Shown here piece after piece: positions 24,135 through 36,541 of a stretch of 64,000 bases of DNA. The position numbers and the translations under genes are program-made. The DNA is from Nemertoderma westbladi (Eukaryota > Xenacoelomorpha > Nemertodermatida > Nemertodermatidae): the NCBI GenBank assembly GCA_032718475.1, contig JAUCBJ010009081.1, forward strand, positions 24,550-88,549, given 5' to 3'. The notes below the pieces were generated by a model that saw only the letters and a program-made list of their open reading frames with translations, made no database searches and was not told where the DNA came from. The first letter of the stretch is position 1. Each line of letters starts with the position of its first letter.

Positions 24135-25073
24135 AACAAATACAAGGTGGAGAAAGCAGCTCAAGAAATACTTAATACTCATCCAATACTCATGGATGAC
24201 GAGAACATGGAACATTATCTGCATGAAAATAATTCTATGGAATCAGTAGTGGAAAGGGATGCTCCGATGCGCAGTGAAATTCCCTGCAAAATATTTAATG
24301 ACAATGATGAATCCGGTCTTTATAAAAGTGAACAGTATTCGCTAGGTGGGTATGTTTATTGCGATCTGGACACAGATGGGGGACCTTGGTTGGTAATCCA
24401 ACGACGCGTCGACAAATCAGTCGACTTCTTTCGCAACTGGGCAAACTACAAGGCAGGATTTGGAAATGTGAGTAATAACTTCTTCCTTGGATTGGAGACT
24501 ATTCATCAACTTTCTAAAGGTGGTGTTCCAATGCGAATTGATTTGTGGTCAGATATAAGCTCTGCTCCTTCTGATGAATTTAAAAGTCAAGTTTTGAACT
24601 ACTATTGTGGTGGAGCATTTGAAAATGCATATGGCTTTAAATTACCATTTTGCACCCAGGAACACATGTATGCTTACTATAACAATTTCAGTGTAGGTTC
24701 TGCAGCAACTAATTACACATTAAATGCTTCGGGGTATTCTGGCAATGCAGGGGATATGATTGTAGGTGAGGTGGGTCTCAATCCTGTTCACAAACCAATC
24801 CAGGATTCTGACAGGAGATTTTATCCCAACAGTCAGCCATTCAGTTCATTTGATCACAACAGTGGCGTGATTAGAGAACTACCTCAACCCAATTATTTTG
24901 ATGAAAAAGAGACCAACTGTGGCCGCCAATTCCAATCGGGTTGGTGGTTTGCTCCTGGAAAATGTGCGTGGGGAACGAACTTAAATGATATAATGATAAG
25001 ACTATATTGGCGATCATATGCAGGATTTTATCCACTGGAAAAGGTAGAAATCAAGATCAAAGTAGACAATTAT
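24135..25073 (+). CDS. Secreted two-domain fibrinogen-related protein, exon 2 (linker and FReD-1)
   Basis: A 939-nt phase-0 exon: acceptor ATTTTGTAG before 24135, donor TAT/GTGAGT after 25073. After about 50 acidic residues it encodes a fibrinogen C-terminal (FReD) domain: IPCKIFNDN...GGYVYCDLD (first disulfide pair), GGPWLVIQRRVD, FFRNWANYKAGFGNV, FFLGLETIHQLSKGG, and the C-terminal pair NCGRQFQSGWWFAPGKCAWG. These follow FReD order exactly. An extra Cys pair (NYYCGG, PFCTQ) is unusual. The region where many FReDs have FSTYDRDND, with the calcium-site Asp residues, reads FSSFDHNSG, so calcium binding may be altered. FReD proteins of invertebrates commonly act as secreted lectins or immune recognition proteins; here that is only a family inference. 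Confidence 0.9.
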
Positions 25074-26568
25074 GTGAGTTGCTATTTTTTATATACAATA
25101 ATTCATTTCTCATTTATTAAAATATGTTTATAATTTCCCATGCTGAGGTTGAGGTCTGCCGCTTCTACCTTAGTCTATATGATCCTCTCTGCTTCATATG
25201 AACTGCTCCCTGTGATTGAGAGAACGGCTGCAGAATCTCCATACAAAAGGGAACAGATTGTCTAAAATTAAACTGTTAAGGTTAGAAAAATTCGAAAAAT
25301 TGAATTTAGAGCAAAATTTGTTGGTGAATACAAAACTTCAAATGGTTTCTCAACATATTTTCTTAGATTTAAAGATATAGCTGTTTAATTTCGTGTATTT
25401 TTCTAACTAAAAATGAATTTTTCGCAATAAAAATCTATATCCTCCTATTTTGTCCTTATTTATGCTTCGCAGTTTTATTTCTTTAACAGGATTTATGTTT
25501 GTGTCTACAGAATATTAGGGCGGATTTTCAAAATATTTATTTTCTTATTGTCTCCAACTTGTGCAGTCTCAAGGCAGTAACTCCCTTGTGCTAAACAAAA
25601 CCGACACACCAACAACAGCTCAAGGCAGATTTATAAATAATAATAATAATAATAATAATAATTTCTTTATTGATCCTTAAAACCAGAGAATTTATGATAA
25701 AAAATTGCACTGGGCATTCAATGTATACACACTAAATGATTATTTGGAACAATAGCGTCAGTGTACAGGAGCAACTAAGTTACTCCTATGTATGTAATAC
25801 CGGAAATAAGACATGTGTTAAGTACAGTAGATATAATAAATAAAAAAAAAAAAAAAAAAAATTTTCAGTTGAGCACAAATATTACTACCCCCCCCCCCAC
25901 CCCCGCTGAACCATGCAGAAACCTTGGTTTCGTTATGGAGCAGCTACCCCCCCCCCCCCCCCCCCTTGGCAGACAATAAAGAGCCTCCAGCTAAGTTACT
26001 TCTTCTCGACTGTATTTACTTAGAAATATATTTTTCAAATGTCGTTTAATCGCCGTTAAATCCGCCGCCATAACAATTATAATCTACCTAACATTACGTG
26101 GAAGTCAGTAAACTTGCATTTATATACATCAAGTCACAAAACCATAACCCATCGAGATGAGTTAGTGAACCTGAACAGTGAATGGTCTGGAAGCGTTGGG
26201 AAATCTACAGTGATGATGAGTTTGTGACAGTACACCCTGACGAGACACGACCCGGAAAAATATTAGTGGAGCTATGCAAGACCAACACACCTGATAATCA
26301 ACACCACCGAATGGGAAAGAAGAAATAGTGGGGTTACAGCTGACAACAACTACGCTATGAGCATAACAATACTCACATGCACGAGTGAGCCGGAAGTGGG
26401 TATGGAGACAGGACCACCGGGGAACCACGTCCCATAGTCCATCACCCAACCACATCAATCATGTGATATTATACCTGATATTTAACATTTTTTTTTAATT
26501 TTGAACCTTTTTTAGACATAATTACACAATTCTTTGTTGTTGTGCTGATAAAAGCTGTTCTATTGCAG
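25074..26568. other. Intron 2 of the fibrinogen-domain gene
   Basis: Non-coding intron bounded by TAT/GTGAGT and TATTGCAG/GAA, both phase 0. It contains an AAT trinucleotide run (about 25638-25662), an A run (about 25844-25860) and two C runs (about 25888-25898 and 25947-25965). No exon or mobile-element domain is seen. Confidence 0.7.
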
Positions 26569-27306
26569 GAAGTGCGACCTCAACCTGCTCCCACTACAAC
26601 TTATCCAGAGTCATTACTCGTTTGTTTTGAAAAAATTCGTAGCAATTGCCCTGAACTGTCGGGAATTTGCTCAGTACTTAACTATAACGGACTATATATG
26701 GTTAGATGCAAAGGTTGGCGGGTTGATATACAGAGGCAAACGAGAAACGACAATATTAATTTTGACCAGGATTGGAATCAATATGTTAATGGATTCGGTA
26801 GCATTATAGGTGGAAGTTATTGGATGGGCTTAGAAAACATAAAAAATCTCATAAATTTTACTCCCAGAAAAGTTGGCTTAGGTATTAGAATTGATTATAA
26901 CGGCTATTACTACTGCAGTTCATATACTGGTTTCAGTCTTACTGGATCCGACTATAAACTTTCTTTATCTGGCTACTATGAACCCAGTTCCTACAATGGT
27001 ATAGATAATGCAGACAATCCCCCAGTATACCAAGCTTACGATGGTTTAACGCCTTTGAATGGAGTTCGTTTCAGCACAAAAGATCGTGATCGCGATGAAT
27101 GGTCATCTGGAAGTATGGTTGAATACTATGGTGGTGGAGGATGGTGGTATAAGTCCTATAGGGGTAGTAATCTTAACGGCCAGAAATACAGTACGAAATA
27201 CAAAAAATACCCATCATACGGAATCTTTTGGGCATTTGGTCCGAGTCTGGTCTTTCACAAGTCACAAGGATCGGAAATGTGGATTGATTTCAATCCAGGT
27301 TCCTAA
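26569..27306 (+). CDS. Secreted two-domain fibrinogen-related protein, exon 3 (divergent FReD-2)
   Basis: The terminal exon, 245 codons plus stop. It opens with a short Pro/Thr linker (RPQPAPTTTYP) and then a second, divergent FReD: CFEKIRSNCPELSGICSV, NGLYMVRC, VDIQRQTRND, DQDWNQYVNGFGSIIGG, YWMGLENIKNL, NGVRFSTKDRDRDEWS and GGWWYKSYRGSNLNG. The FSTKDRDRD segment keeps the Asp-rich calcium-site pattern that FReD-1 has lost, but the C-terminal disulfide pair seen in FReD-1 is absent. With exons 1 and 2 the predicted protein is 595 residues: signal peptide, acidic linker, FReD-1, Pro/Thr linker, FReD-2. The two domains differ strongly, so the duplication is old. Confidence 0.88.
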   Translation, partial: EVRPQPAPTTTYPESLLVCFEKIRSNCPELSGICSVLNYNGLYMVRCKGWRVDIQRQTRNDNINFDQDWNQYVNGFGSIIGGSYWMGLENIKNLINFTPRKVGLGIRIDYNGYYYCSSYTGFSLTGSDYKLSLSGYYEPSSYNGIDNADNPPVYQAYDGLTPLNGVRFSTKDRDRDEWSSGSMVEYYGGGGWWYKSYRGSNLNGQKYSTKYKKYPSYGIFWAFGPSLVFHKSQGSEMWIDFNPGS

Positions 27307-29642
27307 TTAGACAATGATTGTTGATTACACAGGTCGCACGATCAGCTATAATGTTGATTTTTTTCCGTAGGCCTACTATCTTGGTGATTGTTTTTAAATT
27401 ATGGTTAAAATACTATACATTTATTCTTTATTGTACATCTTATGTTAGACATTCTAGTTTATACAGATATACTATATTCTATGGTTAGGTGGTGAGTATA
27501 ACGTGATCGACCATAGAGCCAGACGAAAACAAACCCCAATTTTTTAAATTAAGCAATATGGCATTATGCATCTTCGATATAAAACCATCATATATTGTAT
27601 TGGACACTTTTATATTTGTCATAATAATAGGAAAACCGGAACAACCCATGCGACATATTCAATTTGTAAAAATAACAAAGGTAAAACATACCGGCATCAT
27701 ACAAAAGATATGATACTACCCAAATTGATATGCCGCGTTGTTTTTTCTCTGTGATAAAATCCCAGGGGAAAAACAACCTGAACAGCTTTATAGTAATTAA
27801 TGTTAATGGTAACAATTAATATAGTTACAAAAAACATATTTTCTATCATTGGAATTTAAAATGATATTCTGATACCCAGTGCCAATTTTTAATTACCTAT
27901 TGTATCTGTAAATAAAATTTAATCAGGAGACGGGATCCACATTGGGAAAAATGAGATGGTTTTTTATAGAGATTGTCTGGAGTTGATAGATTTGGTAGGT
28001 GTTGCTCTGGATCTATGTTTATCACAATGTGCGAATGTCTCTGTGCGAATGTGATGTTGTTTCTCTTTAGTTTAGTATTTTAGGTTTTGATGTGGAGGTT
28101 AAAGTAAAAATTAGGCACTGTTGGTGGTGGTGTTTCACTGAGCAATTAAAACGCCAATAAAATCTCCCCATGACATTCAACAGTTTCAGTATTTCAATAT
28201 ATTTATTTATTTATATAGTTATATATTTCGATATTTCGAAATATTTATTTATGTATTAATATATTGCGATATTGCAATATTTCGACATTTTTTTTATTTA
28301 TATATTTTTCCACACAAACAGTATTATATAAACAAAAATTATTAAGAGGGGGTACTGGCTTGGAAGTCAACATTTTATGATGCATACTACACCAAAGAGC
28401 GCTAAGTAGAAAAAAAGTGTAAGATACATTTTGGGTGGACATCAATTCATTCATTATTGAATCGTTTCTATTCTTATGGAATTAATTTGTAAATATTTGA
28501 AATAATGGAATAGTGAATGTATTTTGTAATGTGTTCAATTTCAACATTATTGATACTTGTTTTATTTTCATAACTTGAGAAATTGAAAGCTACTTGCATA
28601 CTTTTAAGTATCCTTAAGATTAATTTTCATACACCAAACAAAATTGTTCCATTCAGTTTTTTCTGGCATCACAATGGAATAACACATTAAATAAATTCGA
28701 ACATAATAAACGCCATTTTTTGAACTTGAGTTTGGAATGGAAATTGCATACAATGGAAATACCTACCAATACCTACCGCGCTACCGGTATTGTTTTATAG
28801 GGATCCTAACTTAGAGGAATAACTGGCCACTGAGATTTAGGGGAGATTTCCAGTAGCTTGGCGGGTCTTGTTTATTGTAGCAGGGCATGTCGCAGCTTAC
28901 CCTGCTGCCCTTTTGTTTGGATTTTAATATCAATTTCTTTAGAAATCCAATATTCCTTTATAATATTATAGATCGACATTTTTTGGCAGTTAAGAAGATA
29001 AATAAATAAAAAAAATAAATAAATAAGAACATATATAAATAAACCTAAAGGAACACGTGTGTACAGAATATTTATATCGATAATATTGACTTACCTATTC
29101 TCTGGCTCAGCCTTGGCTTTGTATATTGTTTATTGACACTCATTCTGTGAGCAAAGCTGCAATGGTTTCAACAATTGGGACAGTTTAATAGTCGAAGAAA
29201 ACCCCAACACGACTGTACATCATTAATTATATATATTATATGTCTATAATAATTAATATCATCATCATCTATCGAAATGTTTTAACAATAAAATAAAGAA
29301 ATAAAGTTATAATTTAAATGATTTAGGTATAATTTTCATTCGAAAGTGGAATTAATATCTATTTATTAGATGGAAATCAAATATGTTTTTTTTCCCGATG
29401 AAACCGAGATGAATGATTAGCTGAGCTTTAGTGAAAGAGGATAACATCACCATCATCTGGACATCTACAGTAGATACATAACTATCGACATTATGTATCA
29501 ATAATTATATATATACTGGTACATCATTCAATATTAATAATTATTGTGCCTGATCTTCGGTTTGTCTTGCACTAGTACGGCCGTCGATAACATAAATTAT
29601 CTTGGTACGGATATGAGTAAGAAACACTATCTGTAAGCACTA
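27307..29642. other. 3' flank of the fibrinogen-domain gene and intergenic region
   Basis: AT-rich sequence. An AATAAA at 27911-27916, about 600 bases after the stop, is the first clear polyadenylation-signal candidate for the fibrinogen-domain gene. From 28180 to 28300 there are alternating TATTTATTT and CGATATTTCGAAATAT stretches. No further gene or element is recognisable. Confidence 0.5.
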
Positions 29643-29728
29643 TTACTGTATAATATATATTACTGTATAATATATATTACTGTATAATATATATTACTGT
29701 ATAATATATATTACTGTATAATATATAT
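29643..29728. repeat. 17-bp AT-rich minisatellite, five copies
   Basis: Five consecutive copies of TACTGTATAATATATAT without visible variation. Non-coding. Confidence 0.9.
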
Positions 29729-30109
29729 AATTTCGAATAAAATTACTCACTTCAAGTCGCAATTTAGCAATTATTGATAAGATAATGGGATTTACTTATA
29801 TATGGGATTTCCAAACCCTGGAAAGTATATTCGATGGTGCCCATGGTTTCATCTAACTTCATACTTATCCGAACGATGACTTCACCTGTCTTCCGTCTTC
29901 CGGATCCGTCTTCTGGATCTCAAGTAGCAGAAGTCATCCATGTGCTCAAGCATGCTATCCTCGGAGCTTATATGCTTGTACGATATTTATTTAATTGTAC
30001 TTCCCTCCTGTTTCTGTCTAACTTACTTGAGGCCGATTCGTCCGCTGTTAGAGATAGGATATGCAACTTAAGACTGCCTGTTCAATAGAAGTGGATTAGG
30101 TGGGAGAGT

Positions 30110-30572
30110 GAATGGTCTAAGGACATGCGTAGAAAATTATGCATCACACAATTTATTATGAACAAGAAGAATGGTGCAGGTGTCACCGTGAAGGACTTTT
30201 TAAGGACTTCGAATGGATGTGTCACCTATAGCAGTAATAGACACAAATGTTGAAGAACTATCGCACAGTGATGTGATAGTTGCAATTTCCTCATGAATCC
30301 CATATGCTGCAAGTATGCTGAAAATACGTGATCGTTAGACTAAATCGAAGGTCTTAAAAAGTCCAGGATGTAATATTATGGTTTTGTTCAGAAATGGAAA
30401 AAATTCATTTAAAAAGTCAACAATGATAAAAACCAGGTGTCTGTCATTTTTTGTAAGCGCCAGAATGGGCTCCATGATCCAATACATTTTCGGAACCCAT
30501 TTTGGTTCCATGTAACAGTCTCTCAACATATAATTATAATTAGGTGGATGAGCTCCAAACACTCAGGCATTT
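30110..30572 (-). pseudogene. Decayed LINE reverse transcriptase, downstream half
   Basis: Read on the minus strand, this matches the reverse transcriptase at 50742-51340 in order: GAGGTCTTTAAAATGCCTGA (the PPEVFK segment), an internal deletion of about 170 bases, ATGGGTTCCG.AAA (NGFRKG), ATGGAGCCCATT (MEPILAL), AAATGACAGACACCTGG (the DRHLA segment), GTTGACTTTTTAA (VDFFKAF), ATATGGGATTC.TGA.GAAAT, CAACATTTGTGTCTA and CACTTGCACCATTCTT-like sequence. Stops and frameshifts are frequent. At 30572/30573 the homology does not end: it runs straight into the 41-bp array and resumes at 36542 on the other side. Confidence 0.85.
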
Positions 30573-33500
30573 TAAAGACCTCAGCTCTCAGGTAGGACGC
30601 TACTCCACTGGAATAAAGACCTCAGCTCTCAGGTAGGACGCTACTCCACTGGAATAAAGACCTCAGCTCTCAGGTAGGACGCTACTCCACTGGAATAAAG
30701 ACCTCAGCTCTCAGGTAGGACGCTACTCCACTGGAATAAAGACCTCAGCTCTCAGGTAGGACGCTACTCCACTGGAATAAAGACCTCAGCTCTCAGGTAG
30801 GACGCTACTCCACTGGAATAAAGACCTCAGCTCTCAGGTAGGACGCTACTCCACTGGAATAAAGACCTCAGCTCTCAGGTAGGACGCTACTCCACTGGAA
30901 TAAAGACCTCAGCTCTCAGGTAGGACGCTACTCCACTGGAATAAAGACCTCAGCTCTCAGGTAGGACGCTACTCCACTGGAATAAAGACCTCAGCTCTCA
31001 GGTAGGACGCTACTCCACTGGAATAAAGACCTCAGCTCTCAGGTAGGACGCTACTCCACTGGAATAAAGACCTCAGCTCTCAGGTAGGACGCTACTCCAC
31101 TGGAATAAAGACCTCAGCTCTCAGGTAGGACGCTACTCCACTGGAATAAAGACCTCAGCTCTCAGGTAGGACGCTACTCCACTGGAATAAAGACCTCAGC
31201 TCTCAGGTAGGACGCTACTCCACTGGAATAAAGACCTCAGCTCTCAGGTAGGACGCTACTCCACTGGAATAAAGACCTCAGCTCTCAGGTAGGACGCTAC
31301 TCCACTGGAATAAAGACCTCAGCTCTCAGGTAGGACGCTACTCCACTGGAATAAAGACCTCAGCTCTCAGGTAGGACGCTACTCCACTGGAATAAAGACC
31401 TCAGCTCTCAGGTAGGACGCTACTCCACTGGAATAAAGACCTCAGCTCTCAGGTAGGACGCTACTCCACTGGAATAAAGACCTCAGCTCTCAGGTAGGAC
31501 GCTACTCCACTGGAATAAAGACCTCAGCTCTCAGGTAGGACGCTACTCCACTGGAATAAAGACCTCAGCTCTCAGGTAGGACGCTACTCCACTGGAATAA
31601 AGACCTCAGCTCTCAGGTAGGACGCTACTCCACTGGAATAAAGACCTCAGCTCTCAGGTAGGACGCTACTCCACTGGAATAAAGACCTCAGCTCTCAGGT
31701 AGGACGCTACTCCACTGGAATAAAGACCTCAGCTCTCAGGTAGGACGCTACTCCACTGGAATAAAGACCTCAGCTCTCAGGTAGGACGCTACTCCACTGG
31801 AATAAAGACCTCAGCTCTCAGGTAGGACGCTACTCCACTGGAATAAAGACCTCAGCTCTCAGGTAGGACGCTACTCCACTGGAATAAAGACCTCAGCTCT
31901 CAGGTAGGACGCTACTCCACTGGAATAAAGACCTCAGCTCTCAGGTAGGACGCTACTCCACTGGAATAAAGACCTCAGCTCTCAGGTAGGACGCTACTCC
32001 ACTGGAATAAAGACCTCAGCTCTCAGGTAGGACGCTACTCCACTGGAATAAAGACCTCAGCTCTCAGGTAGGACGCTACTCCACTGGAATAAAGACCTCA
32101 GCTCTCAGGTAGGACGCTACTCCACTGGAATAAAGACCTCAGCTCTCAGGTAGGACGCTACTCCACTGGAATAAAGACCTCAGCTCTCAGGTAGGACGCT
32201 ACTCCACTGGAATAAAGACCTCAGCTCTCAGGTAGGACGCTACTCCACTGGAATAAAGACCTCAGCTCTCAGGTAGGACGCTACTCCACTGGAATAAAGA
32301 CCTCAGCTCTCAGGTAGGACGCTACTCCACTGGAATAAAGACCTCAGCTCTCAGGTAGGACGCTACTCCACTGGAATAAAGACCTCAGCTCTCAGGTAGG
32401 ACGCTACTCCACTGGAATAAAGACCTCAGCTCTCAGGTAGGACGCTACTCCACTGGAATAAAGACCTCAGCTCTCAGGTAGGACGCTACTCCACTGGAAT
32501 AAAGACCTCAGCTCTCAGGTAGGACGCTACTCCACTGGAATAAAGACCTCAGCTCTCAGGTAGGACGCTACTCCACTGGAATAAAGACCTCAGCTCTCAG
32601 GTAGGACGCTACTCCACTGGAATAAAGACCTCAGCTCTCAGGTAGGACGCTACTCCACTGGAATAAAGACCTCAGCTCTCAGGTAGGACGCTACTCCACT
32701 GGAATAAAGACCTCAGCTCTCAGGTAGGACGCTACTCCACTGGAATAAAGACCTCAGCTCTCAGGTAGGACGCTACTCCACTGGAATAAAGACCTCAGCT
32801 CTCAGGTAGGACGCTACTCCACTGGAATAAAGACCTCAGCTCTCAGGTAGGACGCTACTCCACTGGAATAAAGACCTCAGCTCTCAGGTAGGACGCTACT
32901 CCACTGGAATAAAGACCTCAGCTCTCAGGTAGGACGCTACTCCACTGGAATAAAGACCTCAGCTCTCAGGTAGGACGCTACTCCACTGGAATAAAGACCT
33001 CAGCTCTCAGGTAGGACGCTACTCCACTGGAATAAAGACCTCAGCTCTCAGGTAGGACGCTACTCCACTGGAATAAAGACCTCAGCTCTCAGGTAGGACG
33101 CTACTCCACTGGAATAAAGACCTCAGCTCTCAGGTAGGACGCTACTCCACTGGAATAAAGACCTCAGCTCTCAGGTAGGACGCTACTCCACTGGAATAAA
33201 GACCTCAGCTCTCAGGTAGGACGCTACTCCACTGGAATAAAGACCTCAGCTCTCAGGTAGGACGCTACTCCACTGGAATAAAGACCTCAGCTCTCAGGTA
33301 GGACGCTACTCCACTGGAATAAAGACCTCAGCTCTCAGGTAGGACGCTACTCCACTGGAATAAAGACCTCAGCTCTCAGGTAGGACGCTACTCCACTGGA
33401 ATAAAGACCTCAGCTCTCAGGTAGGACGCTACTCCACTGGAATAAAGACCTCAGCTCTCAGGTAGGACGCTACTCCACTGGAATAAAGACCTCAGCTCTC

Positions 33501-36500
33501 AGGTAGGACGCTACTCCACTGGAATAAAGACCTCAGCTCTCAGGTAGGACGCTACTCCACTGGAATAAAGACCTCAGCTCTCAGGTAGGACGCTACTCCA
33601 CTGGAATAAAGACCTCAGCTCTCAGGTAGGACGCTACTCCACTGGAATAAAGACCTCAGCTCTCAGGTAGGACGCTACTCCACTGGAATAAAGACCTCAG
33701 CTCTCAGGTAGGACGCTACTCCACTGGAATAAAGACCTCAGCTCTCAGGTAGGACGCTACTCCACTGGAATAAAGACCTCAGCTCTCAGGTAGGACGCTA
33801 CTCCACTGGAATAAAGACCTCAGCTCTCAGGTAGGACGCTACTCCACTGGAATAAAGACCTCAGCTCTCAGGTAGGACGCTACTCCACTGGAATAAAGAC
33901 CTCAGCTCTCAGGTAGGACGCTACTCCACTGGAATAAAGACCTCAGCTCTCAGGTAGGACGCTACTCCACTGGAATAAAGACCTCAGCTCTCAGGTAGGA
34001 CGCTACTCCACTGGAATAAAGACCTCAGCTCTCAGGTAGGACGCTACTCCACTGGAATAAAGACCTCAGCTCTCAGGTAGGACGCTACTCCACTGGAATA
34101 AAGACCTCAGCTCTCAGGTAGGACGCTACTCCACTGGAATAAAGACCTCAGCTCTCAGGTAGGACGCTACTCCACTGGAATAAAGACCTCAGCTCTCAGG
34201 TAGGACGCTACTCCACTGGAATAAAGACCTCAGCTCTCAGGTAGGACGCTACTCCACTGGAATAAAGACCTCAGCTCTCAGGTAGGACGCTACTCCACTG
34301 GAATAAAGACCTCAGCTCTCAGGTAGGACGCTACTCCACTGGAATAAAGACCTCAGCTCTCAGGTAGGACGCTACTCCACTGGAATAAAGACCTCAGCTC
34401 TCAGGTAGGACGCTACTCCACTGGAATAAAGACCTCAGCTCTCAGGTAGGACGCTACTCCACTGGAATAAAGACCTCAGCTCTCAGGTAGGACGCTACTC
34501 CACTGGAATAAAGACCTCAGCTCTCAGGTAGGACGCTACTCCACTGGAATAAAGACCTCAGCTCTCAGGTAGGACGCTACTCCACTGGAATAAAGACCTC
34601 AGCTCTCAGGTAGGACGCTACTCCACTGGAATAAAGACCTCAGCTCTCAGGTAGGACGCTACTCCACTGGAATAAAGACCTCAGCTCTCAGGTAGGACGC
34701 TACTCCACTGGAATAAAGACCTCAGCTCTCAGGTAGGACGCTACTCCACTGGAATAAAGACCTCAGCTCTCAGGTAGGACGCTACTCCACTGGAATAAAG
34801 ACCTCAGCTCTCAGGTAGGACGCTACTCCACTGGAATAAAGACCTCAGCTCTCAGGTAGGACGCTACTCCACTGGAATAAAGACCTCAGCTCTCAGGTAG
34901 GACGCTACTCCACTGGAATAAAGACCTCAGCTCTCAGGTAGGACGCTACTCCACTGGAATAAAGACCTCAGCTCTCAGGTAGGACGCTACTCCACTGGAA
35001 TAAAGACCTCAGCTCTCAGGTAGGACGCTACTCCACTGGAATAAAGACCTCAGCTCTCAGGTAGGACGCTACTCCACTGGAATAAAGGCCTCAGCTCTCA
35101 GGTAGGACGCTACTCCACTGGAATAAAGACCTCAGCTCTCAGGTAGGACGCTACTCCACTGGAATAAAGACCTCAGCTCTCAGGTAGGACGCTACACCAC
35201 TGGAATAAAGGCCTCAGCTCTCAGGTAGGACGCTACTCCACTGGAATAAAGGCCTCAGCTCTCAGGTAGGACGCTACTCCACTGGAATAAAGACCTCAGC
35301 TCTCAGGTAGGACGCTACTCCACTGGAATAAAGGCCTCAGCTCTCAGGTAGGACGCTACTCCACTGGAATAAAGGCCTCAGCTCTCAGGTAGGACGCTAC
35401 TCCACTGGAATAAAGGCCTCAGCTCTCAGGTAGGACGCTACTCCACTGGAATAAAGACCTCAGCTCTCAGGTAGGACGCTACTCCACTGGAATAAAGACC
35501 TCAGCTCTCAGGTAGGACGCTACTCCACTGGAATAAAGACCTCAGCTCTCAGGTAGGACGCTACTCCACTGGAATAAAGACCTCAGCTCTCAGGTAGGAC
35601 GCTACTCCACTGGAATAAAGACCTCAGCTCTCAGGTAGGACGCTACTCCACTGGAATAAAGACCTCAGCTCTCAGGTAGGACGCTACTCCACTGGAATAA
35701 AGACCTCAGCTCTCAGGTAGGACGCTACTCCACTGGAATAAAGACCTCAGCTCTCAGGTAGGACGCTACTCCACTGGAATAAAGGCCTCAGCTCTCAGGT
35801 AGGACGCTACTCCACTGGAATAAAGACCTCAGCTCTCAGGTAGGACGCTACTCCACGGGAATAAAGACCTCAGCTTTCAGGTAGGACGCTACTCCACTGG
35901 AATAAAGACCTCAGCTCTCAGGTAGGACGCTACTCCACTGGAATAAAGACCTCAGCTCTCAGGTAGGACGCTACTCCACTGGAATAAAGACCTCAGCTCT
36001 CAGGTAGGACGCTACTCCACTGAAAAAAGACCTCAGCTCTCAGGTAGGACGCTACACCACTGGAATAAAGGCCTCAGCTCTCAGGTAGGACGCTACACCA
36101 CTGGAATAAAGGCCTCAGCTCTCAGGTAGGACGCTACACCACTGGAATAAAGGCCTCAGCTCTCAGGTAGGACGCTACTCCACTGGAATAAAGGCCTCAG
36201 CTCTCAGGTAGGACGCTACTCCACTGAAAAAAGACCTCAGCTCTCAGGTAGGACGCTACACCACTGGAATAAAGGCCTCAGCTCTCAGGTAGGACGCTAC
36301 TCCACTGGAATAAAGGCCTCAGCTCTCAGGTAGGACGCTACTCCACTGGAATAAAGACCTCAGCTCTCAGGTAGGACGCTACTCCACTGGAATAAAGGCC
36401 TCAGCTCTCAGGTAGGACGCTACTCCACNNNNNNNNNNNNNNNNNNNNNNNNNNNNNNNNNNNNNNNNNNNNNNNNNNNNNNNNNNNNNNNNNNNNNNNN

Positions 36501-36541
36501 NNNNNNNNNNNNNNNNNNNNNNNNNNNNTACTCCACTGGAA
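30573..36541. repeat. 41-bp satellite array derived from a reverse-transcriptase segment
   Basis: About 143 tandem copies of a 41-bp unit (plus strand TAAAGACCTCAGCTCTCAGG followed by TAGGACGCTACTCCACTGGAA), interrupted near the right end by a 100-N gap. The copies from 30573 to about 35080 appear identical. Variants (GGCCTC for GACCTC, TACACC for TACTCC, TGAAAAAA for TGGAATAAA) are confined to the last 1.4 kb. Read on the minus strand, each unit begins TTCCAGTGGAGTAG and ends CTGAGGTCTTTA. These match the ends of the A-S-G-V-D-G-V-P-P-E-V-F codons of the RT at 50718-50753, and the RT pseudogene continues in register on both sides. Each monomer carries an AATAAA and a CAG/GTAGG on the plus strand. 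Confidence 0.97.
36429..36528. other. Assembly gap (100 N)
   Basis: Exactly 100 N bases interrupt the 41-bp array. This length is the usual placeholder for a gap of unknown size, so the true length of the array is not known. Confidence 0.95.

Noticed and set aside
29834-30088. 84-codon plus-strand frame with LPDPSSGSQV
   Set aside because: No family recognised. It lies beside a decayed RT in a gene-poor region, so chance is the simplest reading.
30573-36541. CRISPR-like regular array
   Set aside because: The copies are contiguous 41-bp monomers without spacers, in a eukaryotic setting, and derive from a retrotransposon.
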